From contig NZ_CP031747.1 of the NCBI RefSeq assembly GCF_005311025.1, forward strand, positions 2,912,954 through 2,976,953: a stretch of DNA of 64,000 bases. The letters run 5' to 3'. The DNA is from Alcaligenes faecalis (GTDB lineage: Bacteria; Pseudomonadota; Gammaproteobacteria; Burkholderiales; Burkholderiaceae_B). The position numbers and the translations under genes were made by a program. This document shows positions 1 through 5,765 of this stretch, in pieces. How positions within the stretch are numbered: position 1 is the first letter of the stretch; each line of letters opens with the position of its first letter. Under the pieces are notes generated by a model. That model did not search any database and was not told where the DNA came from. It saw only the letters and a program-made list of their open reading frames with translations.

Positions 1-83
1 AATCCTGATCCACAAAAACCAGAAAAACTCACAACACACTGATTAACAACAATAAAAATAAAACACAACAACAAAAACAGAAC

Positions 84-100
84 TTGGCACGCTACTTGCT
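84..100 (+). promoter_or_regulatory. Sigma-54 (RpoN) promoter of the first repeat lipoprotein
   Basis: The sequence reads TTGGCACG-CTAC-TTGCT. The invariant GG (86-87) and GC (98-99) are separated by exactly 10 bases, as required for the -24/-12 elements of sigma-54 promoters. Transcription would start near 111, about 45 bases before the ATG at 157. A small GCCCT-TGA-AGGGC hairpin (116-128) falls in the predicted leader. Any enhancer site would lie mostly off the left edge of the window. Confidence 0.75.
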
Positions 101-156
101 TCATGTCTATCAACAGCCCTTGAAGGGCGTGCTTACACTTCAAATCGGAGTCAGAC

Positions 157-1881
157 ATGAAAGCAAGGAATTCAGCAAGAAACGCCTCGGTACACCGCAA
201 CTTGCAACGTGCCGTTGTCGCTACATTGGTCATCAGCGCCGCCGTTCTGGCCGGTTGCTCCTCGCGCGGCGGTGTTCGCGACGGCCTGGATGTGTCGGTT
301 CGCCCCCCTGTTGTTGACCCTAACCTGCCCAAGCCCGGTGACGGCGGTACCGGCGGTGGCGACAACGGCGGCGGCAATAACGGCGGAAACAACGGCGGTG
401 GCAAGGACACTAGCCTGACCCAAAATGCACTGGGCAATCTGGGCCAGGCTGTCGACAACGTAGTGCCTTTGAACCTGAGCAAAACAGGCAATCAACTGGG
501 CAAAACGCTGGATGGCGCGCTCAAACCCGTTACCAATATCGTGACGGATGCCACACGCACCGTCGGTGGTGTGACCGGACTGGGACAGCCCGTCAACGGC
601 TTGACTACTCAAGTCGGCGGTGTAGTGACCAATCTGGGCGATCAACTGGGCAAAACCGGCCTGCCCCTGAACCTGGGTGAGGGTGCGGGCGGTCTGCTGT
701 CCCACTTGGGTCAAGCCGTGGGTTCGGTCGGCGGCTTGCTGGTCAACGATCCCAAGAACCCCAATCCACTGGGCAACACCTTGCACCACGCCACCAAAGG
801 CATAGAAGTGCTGACCGGCTCCTTGCTGGGAGAAGGCAGCCTGCTGCATCCATTGACAGCGCAGCTAGGCCTGGGGGGTATCTTGCTGGCAGAGGGGGGA
901 GAACCTGTCCTGCAGCCTGCACTGGGCAATATCGGACAAACCGTAGATAACATTCTGCCACTGGGGCTGAACCCGATTCTGGGTGATGTGGGCGGTGCTT
1001 TGGACAACACGGTAGCGCCTGTGGTTGCCACCGTCACCAATGTGACCCAACAAGTGGGTGATGGCCTGGGCGTTGGCCGACCCATCAACGCCTTGCTCGG
1101 TGGTGTTGGCAGCGCTTTGGGTAATGTGGGCAGCCAACTGGACAATGCAGCACCTCTGGGGCTGGGCGGTGTGGTAGGCCATTTGGGTCAGGCCGTCGCC
1201 TCGGTGGGTGGTGTACTGCACAAGACTGATGCAAATACCAACCCCCTGGGTAATACCTTGAATCACGCCACCCAGGCCGTCGCCTCCCTGACGGGCGGAC
1301 TGGGCGGTATCACAGGTGGAGAAGGTGGTGGCTTGCTGGCACCCGTTACCGGGCTGTTAGGTGGTGTGGGTGGCGGCGATGGTGCTAGCGGTGGATTGCT
1401 GGCCCCTGTCACCAGCTTGGTCGGTGGACTAACTGGTGGCTTGGCTGGCGGCGACGGCGCGAGCGGCGGCTTGCTCTCCCCTGTCACCAATCTGGTCGGT
1501 GGATTAACTGGTGGCTTGAGTGGCGGTGACGGCGCGGCCGGCGGCCTGCTCTCTCCCGTCACCAATCTGGTGGGCGGTTTGACTGGTGGCCTGACGGGTG
1601 GTGATGCCTCCAACGGTGGCTTGCTGGCTCCTGTCACGGGTCTTGTGGGTGGCATCACAGGCAGTGTTTCGATCGGTGGTGGCGCAGCAGCGGAAGGTCA
1701 GGCTGGTGGTGGATTGCTGGCACCCGTTACCGGTTTGGTCGGTGGTCTCGTCGGTGGCCTGACAGGTGGCGTCAACGTACAGGCAAACGCTGGCGCAGCC
1801 GGCGGCGAACAAGCCAATGGTGGTTTGCTGTCCCCGGTAACTGGTCTGCTCGGTGGCTTGCTGGGAGGTGGCCGGAAATGA
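157..1881 (+). CDS. Gly/Leu-rich repeat lipoprotein (first copy)
   Basis: A 574-residue predicted surface or periplasmic lipoprotein of unknown function. Residues 1-34 form a lipoprotein signal with a basic n-region and the lipobox LAGC. A Gly/Asn/Asp-rich low-complexity linker follows. Next come two tandem copies of a roughly 160-residue domain, the first starting near residue 91 (ALGNLGQAVDN) and the second near 255 (ALGNIGQTVDN). Each contains GLGQPVNGL- or GVGRPINALL-like and PLGNTLxHAT segments. The C-terminal third is about seven copies of a repeat built on GGLLAPVTGLVGGLTGG, and the protein ends GLLGGLLGGGRK. Databases may label such proteins collagen-like, but a strict Gly-X-Y periodicity is absent. 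A GGAG ribosome site (147-150) supports this start. Its stop overlaps the following MarR gene by ATGA, so the two are cotranscribed. Function is not recognised. Confidence 0.85.
   Translation: MKARNSARNASVHRNLQRAVVATLVISAAVLAGCSSRGGVRDGLDVSVRPPVVDPNLPKPGDGGTGGGDNGGGNNGGNNGGGKDTSLTQNALGNLGQAVDNVVPLNLSKTGNQLGKTLDGALKPVTNIVTDATRTVGGVTGLGQPVNGLTTQVGGVVTNLGDQLGKTGLPLNLGEGAGGLLSHLGQAVGSVGGLLVNDPKNPNPLGNTLHHATKGIEVLTGSLLGEGSLLHPLTAQLGLGGILLAEGGEPVLQPALGNIGQTVDNILPLGLNPILGDVGGALDNTVAPVVATVTNVTQQVGDGLGVGRPINALLGGVGSALGNVGSQLDNAAPLGLGGVVGHLGQAVASVGGVLHKTDANTNPLGNTLNHATQAVASLTGGLGGITGGEGGGLLAPVTGLLGGVGGGDGASGGLLAPVTSLVGGLTGGLAGGDGASGGLLSPVTNLVGGLTGGLSGGDGAAGGLLSPVTNLVGGLTGGLTGGDASNGGLLAPVTGLVGGITGSVSIGGGAAAEGQAGGGLLAPVTGLVGGLVGGLTGGVNVQANAGAAGGEQANGGLLSPVTGLLGGLLGGGRK
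1327..1878 (+). repeat. Repeat array encoding GGLLxPVT units, copy 1
   Basis: About seven in-frame copies of a unit starting GGLL(A/S)PVT. Three adjacent units are 25 codons long (75 nt); the others have insertions or deletions in the linker, for example GSVSIGGGAAAEGQ. The units have diverged at DNA level, which argues for selection on the protein repeat rather than very recent slippage. Confidence 0.85.
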
Positions 1882-2468
1882 TGAATAAAGTCATGAACCC
1901 GGTCAGTTTGCCAGTGAGCTTTCATCCTGGCGCCCAAGGCGCCGGGGCTCGCTCCAACTGGTCCTCACACAGCGATGAGCAAAGCATGTTGTCAGAAAAG
2001 ATGTTGATGGATCTGGGCAAAATGCTGGGCCGTCAGTTCACCATCTACGCAGAAGCCCTGAAAGCCAGCTTGGCCGAAGAAGCGAATATCCCCTTGAATG
2101 ATTTCAAAGCACTGGAATACATCATGGAATTCGATGCATTGCCTACAGGTCAGTTGGCTCATTTGATGGACTTGAGTGCCAGCGGTGTCAGCGCCCTGAT
2201 CAACCGTCTGGAACACAGGGGCTACATTACCCGCGGCCGCCACCCCCTGGACAAGCGTGTGATTGCCTTGCATCCGGTAATGGACAAATGCCGTGAAGTC
2301 CTGGCTGTGAAGGAACGTGCTATCAACCAGGCGATCAACACGGCAGCGAATCAAAACCCTGCCCAGCTGATTGCCATGTACGACTTTCTGGTCGACAGCA
2401 TGAGCACCTTCAGGCAAAACACCAAAGCCTGGCTGGATGCCAAGGCCCTGGTGCCACGAGCCTCCTGA
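1878..2468 (+). CDS. MarR-type winged-helix regulator, cassette 1
   Basis: A 196-residue protein with a central MarR-type winged helix: LPTGQLAHLMDLSASGVSAL is the helix-turn-helix, and RLEHRGYITRGRHPLDKR is the recognition region running into the basic wing. Long helices on both sides would form the dimer interface. About 36 residues precede the first long helix, so a later start at Met 37 (position 1986) is possible. The ATGA overlap with the lipoprotein indicates translational coupling and suggests that it senses or controls something tied to that lipoprotein. A paralogue (5062-5595) sits in the second cassette. The target and ligand are unknown. Confidence 0.8.
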   Translation: MMNKVMNPVSLPVSFHPGAQGAGARSNWSSHSDEQSMLSEKMLMDLGKMLGRQFTIYAEALKASLAEEANIPLNDFKALEYIMEFDALPTGQLAHLMDLSASGVSALINRLEHRGYITRGRHPLDKRVIALHPVMDKCREVLAVKERAINQAINTAANQNPAQLIAMYDFLVDSMSTFRQNTKAWLDAKALVPRAS

Positions 2469-2489
2469 GCACCCTGCTCAGCCCCTTCG

Positions 2490-2519
2490 GAACCGCTGCT
2501 TGTCAGCGGTTCTTTTTTT
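2490..2519 (+). terminator. Intrinsic terminator after cassette 1
   Basis: A perfect 9-bp stem, GAACCGCTG / CAGCGGTTC, with a 5-base loop is followed by seven T. It sits 22 bases after the MarR stop and closes the first lipoprotein-MarR operon. Confidence 0.9.
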
Positions 2520-2530
2520 GTTACGTAACA
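2519..2530. promoter_or_regulatory. Palindrome TGTTACGTAACA, candidate activator site
   Basis: A perfect 12-bp palindrome with an additional GTAACA half-site at 2555-2560. It lies about 105-115 bases upstream of the sigma-54 -24 element at 2634, the usual distance for an enhancer-binding protein. The same region upstream of cassette 1 is outside the window, so recurrence cannot be tested here. Confidence 0.35.
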
Positions 2531-2631
2531 CGTTCCGCCCAGCCCCTAAAACCCGTAACAAATAGCCCTCTTTTTTTCCTCTACTTTTCGCCAAACCCAG
2601 CTTACATGCGGCCTGCAGGCAAGCCAATAAA

Positions 2632-2648
2632 TTGGCACGTGAATTGCT
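2632..2648 (+). promoter_or_regulatory. Sigma-54 (RpoN) promoter of the second repeat lipoprotein
   Basis: The sequence reads TTGGCACG-TGAA-TTGCT. GG (2634-2635) and GC (2646-2647) are separated by exactly 10 bases. The -24 and -12 elements are identical to those at 84-100, while the 4-base spacer differs. Predicted transcription starts near 2660, about 40 bases before the ATG at 2701. Confidence 0.78.
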
Positions 2649-2700
2649 TAACTAGACTCAGGAAGCAAGCAAGTCCCCCGATCATTTATTGGAGCAAGCA

Positions 2701-4635
2701 ATGCATAAAAATACAGACAGCAAGAAACCAGGCCTGCGCCTGACACTCCTGGCCACCCTGATGGCCAGCACTTTAGCGCTGACTGCCTGCGGCAGTTTAT
2801 CCGGTGGTGGCAGTAGTGGCAGCGGTGGCGGCGGATCGGAAACCCCCACCAATCCAGGCCCAGGCACTGGTGGCGGTGATAACGGCGGTGGCGACAACGG
2901 CGGCGGTGACAACGGCGGCGGCGACAACGGCGGCGGTGACAACGGCGGTGGCGATAACGGCGGCGGCGATAACGGCGGCGGTGATAACGGCGGTGGCGAT
3001 AACGGCGGCGGCGACAACGGCGGCGGTGACAACGGCGGCGGTGATAACGGCGGTGGCGATAACGGTGGCAATCCCCCCACTCGCACGCCAGGCCCGCTGG
3101 AGACCACTCTGAATAATGTCGGTGAAGCCGTCGACAATGTCCTGCCAGTCGGCTTGCAAGATACCGGCGGCAAACTGGGCAAAACACTGGATACCGTAGT
3201 CGCTCCTATCGTGGACACCGCAACTGGCCTGACTCAACAAATTGGTGGCGCAACCGGCCTGGGCCAGCCCATCAATGGACTGACACAGCAAGTTGGCGGC
3301 GTTGTAACCAACTTGGGCGAGCAGCTGGGTAACAGCGGCCTGCCCCTGAATCTGGGCCAGGGTGTTGGTGGCTTGCTGAGCGGTCTGGGTAATGCCGTAG
3401 GCAGCGCAGGTGGCCTGCTTCATGCTGACGCCAACAACCCTAACCCACTGACAGCCGTACTGGGCCATGCAACCGGCGGTGTTGCTGCACTGACAGACTC
3501 CCTGCTGGGTGAAGGCAGCCTGCTGTATCCCCTGACAGGACAACTGGGACTGGGCGGCTTGCTCAATGGCGCTGATGCCGCCCCTATCCTCGAACCTGCT
3601 TTGGCAAACGTAGGCCAGACAGTCGACAACATTTTGCCCATTGGCTTGAACCCCATCCTGGGTAATGTCGGCGAGACTCTGGACACCGTAGTCGCTCCTG
3701 TTGGCGCCACAGTCACCCACGTCACTCAACAAGTGGGTGATGGTCTGGGTGTTGGCCAGCCTATCAATGCTTTGCTGGGTGGTGTAGGCAGCGCCCTGAG
3801 CAATGTGGGCACTCAGATTGATGGCGCAACTCCTCTGGGTCTGGGCGGCACCGTCAACCACTTGGGCCAGGCTGTTGCCTCGGTCGGTGGCCTCTTGCAT
3901 AAAACAGAGACCAATACAAACCCACTGGGCAACACCCTGAATCACGCTACACAAGCTGTCGCCTCCTTAACTGGCGGGCTGACGGGTAATGGGGAAGGCG
4001 GCCTGCTCTCGCCAGTAACCGGCTTGCTCGGCGGACTGACTGGCGGCTTGGGCGGTGGTGATGCAGCCAACGGCGGCTTGCTGGCCCCTGTGACCGGCCT
4101 GCTCGGAGGTTTGACGGGTGGCCTGGGTGGTGACGATGCAGCCAACGGTGGCCTGCTGGCTCCCGTGACGGGCCTGGTCGGGGGTTTGGTCGGCGGCCTG
4201 GGCGGCGGTGATGCAGCCAACGGCGGCTTGTTGGCACCCGTGACAGGCCTGGTCGGTGGTTTGACTGGCGGCCTGGGTGGTGGCGATGCAGCTAACGGTG
4301 GCCTGCTGGCTCCCGTAACAGGCCTGGTCGGTGGTTTGGTCGGCGGCCTGGGTGGCGGTGATGCAGCCAATGGCGGCTTGCTGGCACCCGTAACGGGTCT
4401 GGTCGGTGGTTTGACAGGTGGCCTGGCAGGCGGTGACGCCGCTAATGGCGGTCTGCTGGCTCCTGTGACCGGCCTGGTCGGCGGGCTCCTGGGCGGCGGT
4501 GCAACTGTTTCCGTAGATGTCAGCGCCTCGGGTAACGTCAACGCGGGTGGTGGGGCGGCTGCGGGCACCAACAATGGCGGGCTGCTCGCCCCGGTAACCG
4601 GACTGCTTGGTGGCTTGCTGGGCGGCCCTCGCTAA
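2701..4635 (+). CDS. Gly/Leu-rich repeat lipoprotein (second copy)
   Basis: A 644-residue paralogue of the protein at 157-1881. The start is the ATG at 2701, with GGAG six bases upstream; a TTG at 2689 would add four residues. A lipoprotein signal ends in the lipobox LTAC. It is followed by a Gly/Ser linker, thirteen GGGDN pentapeptides, and two copies of the roughly 160-residue domain seen in the first lipoprotein (TLNNVGEAVDN, then ALANVGQTVDN). Next come six nearly identical 25-residue repeats and two partial ones, ending GLLGGLLGGPR. The mature protein is almost free of charged and aromatic residues apart from the Asp of the linkers. Likely exported to the outer membrane or surface. Function unknown; an adhesive or matrix role is only a guess. 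Confidence 0.85.
   Translation: MHKNTDSKKPGLRLTLLATLMASTLALTACGSLSGGGSSGSGGGGSETPTNPGPGTGGGDNGGGDNGGGDNGGGDNGGGDNGGGDNGGGDNGGGDNGGGDNGGGDNGGGDNGGGDNGGGDNGGNPPTRTPGPLETTLNNVGEAVDNVLPVGLQDTGGKLGKTLDTVVAPIVDTATGLTQQIGGATGLGQPINGLTQQVGGVVTNLGEQLGNSGLPLNLGQGVGGLLSGLGNAVGSAGGLLHADANNPNPLTAVLGHATGGVAALTDSLLGEGSLLYPLTGQLGLGGLLNGADAAPILEPALANVGQTVDNILPIGLNPILGNVGETLDTVVAPVGATVTHVTQQVGDGLGVGQPINALLGGVGSALSNVGTQIDGATPLGLGGTVNHLGQAVASVGGLLHKTETNTNPLGNTLNHATQAVASLTGGLTGNGEGGLLSPVTGLLGGLTGGLGGGDAANGGLLAPVTGLLGGLTGGLGGDDAANGGLLAPVTGLVGGLVGGLGGGDAANGGLLAPVTGLVGGLTGGLGGGDAANGGLLAPVTGLVGGLVGGLGGGDAANGGLLAPVTGLVGGLTGGLAGGDAANGGLLAPVTGLVGGLLGGGATVSVDVSASGNVNAGGGAAAGTNNGGLLAPVTGLLGGLLGGPR
2869..3063 (+). repeat. 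15-nt tandem repeat, 13 units (GGGDN)
   Basis: Thirteen in-frame 15-base units of the type GGCGGTGGCGATAAC, encoding GGGDN. They differ only at third positions (GGT/GGC, GAT/GAC). The unit length is a multiple of three, so gain or loss of units changes linker length without breaking the frame. The first lipoprotein has only a short degenerate equivalent (GGGDNGGGNNGGNNGGG). Confidence 0.95.
3997..4632 (+). repeat. 75-nt tandem repeat array encoding 25-residue units, copy 2
   Basis: Six consecutive 75-base units (3997, 4072, 4147 and onwards to 4446) encode GGLLAPVTGL-(L/V)-GGL-(T/V)-GGL-GGGDAAN with few substitutions. Incomplete units start at 4447 and 4576. The V and T versions of residue 15 alternate in units 2-6, which suggests duplication of a 150-base double unit. 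Confidence 0.9.
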
Positions 4636-4740
4636 GCATAGAGATGGGGCGGAGTACGCCCCATCCCTTAACCCCAGGCTCCCCCTCAGTTCTGCCTGAA
4701 ATGGCTGAGCAATCCTGATCACTAGAAGATGGAGTAAGTC

Positions 4741-5055
4741 ATGACTAGAAAGACTCGTTTTGCATCCAGCGGGATCATTTTGCTCAGCCTGACAGTCGAC
4801 ACTACGAGTATCGAGCGCTGGAAAGCGCGCATTCTCGATGCAATAAGTATGGGTAGCATCATCAAAAACGATGAAATTGAAGGAGCATTTGACACAGCTG
4901 GACACGGCGTCACTATCCTGGGCAATGGTCTGCTTAGCCCACCCGCAGCCGTGACCGAGACTCCTACCGACAACACAGTCACCGTCAACAATACCGGTCT
5001 GCTAGGCCCCGTCACGGGTCTGGTTAACGGTTTGCTGGGTGCTCCCCCGCGCTAA
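4741..5055 (+). CDS. Small protein sharing the C-terminal motif of the repeat lipoproteins
   Basis: A 104-residue ORF between the second lipoprotein and its MarR gene, with GGAG at 4731-4734. The N-terminus (MTRKTRFASSGIILLSLTV) is basic then mildly hydrophobic, a weak signal or anchor without a lipobox. The middle is unlike the neighbours. The last 20 residues (GLLGPVTGLVNGLLGAPPR) match the ends of both large lipoproteins. Only the terminal motif is conserved, which suggests either a decayed third copy or a genuine small partner carrying a common C-terminal tag. The stop lies seven bases before the MarR start. Confidence 0.6.
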   Translation: MTRKTRFASSGIILLSLTVDTTSIERWKARILDAISMGSIIKNDEIEGAFDTAGHGVTILGNGLLSPPAAVTETPTDNTVTVNNTGLLGPVTGLVNGLLGAPPR

Positions 5056-5061
5056 GGATAT

Positions 5062-5595
5062 ATGCGTATGCCCAATAAACAGCCCCTGACAACGGAATGG
5101 ACTGAGCCAGCAGCAAGGGATGGGGTTTTGTCAGGGCATATGCAAAACGACATTGTGCGCATGATGCTGCGCCAGTTTGATGTCTACCTGGAAGCCAACA
5201 AGCACCAATTGGCACAAGCAGCCGGTTTGAGCCTGAATGAATACAAGGCATTGGAATTTGTGCTGGAGCTCAAGCCCCTGTCTCCTGGCAAGCTGGCCCA
5301 GCTCTTGGACCTGAGCCCCAGTGGCACGCAAGCCCTGATCACTCGTCTGGAAAGCGCTGGCTATTTGCTACGCAAACCGCACCCGCGCGACGGACGCATG
5401 ACCAGCCTGTATCCCAACGCAGAACGCTGCAAGCGCCTGATTGCCGATATGGATCGGCCCGCACATTACATTATGGAAGCCACGGCACATTACAACGCCA
5501 AGCAATTAAGTGCGCTATACGACTTTCTCTCCAAGAGCATTGGCCACCTGCGCCAAGATGCATTGGAAAGGCTGAAACACAAACCTAACCAGTAG
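5062..5595 (+). CDS. MarR-type winged-helix regulator, cassette 2
   Basis: A 177-residue paralogue of the regulator at 1878-2468. The two align through the dimer helix (RQFDVYLEANKHQLAQ versus RQFTIYAEALKASLAE), the helix-turn-helix (LSPGKLAQLLDLSPSGTQAL) and the C-terminal helix (LSALYDFLSKSIGHLRQ). Ribosome site AAGGA lies at 5054-5058; either ATG 5062 or ATG 5068 could be used. It ends the second cassette and is followed at once by a terminator. The pairing with a repeat lipoprotein is preserved in both cassettes, so a functional link is likely. No ligand can be inferred. Confidence 0.8.
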   Translation: MRMPNKQPLTTEWTEPAARDGVLSGHMQNDIVRMMLRQFDVYLEANKHQLAQAAGLSLNEYKALEFVLELKPLSPGKLAQLLDLSPSGTQALITRLESAGYLLRKPHPRDGRMTSLYPNAERCKRLIADMDRPAHYIMEATAHYNAKQLSALYDFLSKSIGHLRQDALERLKHKPNQ

Positions 5596-5618
5596 CAGCA
5601 TTGTTTTCTTGCTGTTTT

Positions 5619-5648
5619 GCCCACCAGTACCCCTGGTGGGCTTTTTTT
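5619..5648 (+). terminator. Intrinsic terminator after cassette 2
   Basis: Stem GCCCACCAG / CTGGTGGGC with a short loop is followed by seven T, 23 bases after the MarR stop. Confidence 0.9.
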
Positions 5649-5765
5649 CGATGGTGCAGGACATTTGCGAGAGAAGTCGCCTACCCAGCCAAACGGCCCC
5701 ATGCTACAAAAGACACTGGTCGGCTTGGCTGGCTTTTTCATCGCTAAAACCGTAAGGATGTGTTC

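Noticed and set aside
2797-3954. Minus-strand 385-residue frame opposite the second lipoprotein
   Set aside because: A product of the repeat structure on the coding strand; Ala/Val/Ile/Thr-rich low complexity with no start signals.
2869-4632. Possible CRISPR array because of regular repeats
   Set aside because: The repeats are in frame within a lipoprotein gene, have no unique spacers, and no cas genes are nearby.
157-4635. Collagen triple helix proteins
   Set aside because: Gly is frequent but the strict Gly-X-Y period is not kept over the repeats, which have a 25-residue period instead.
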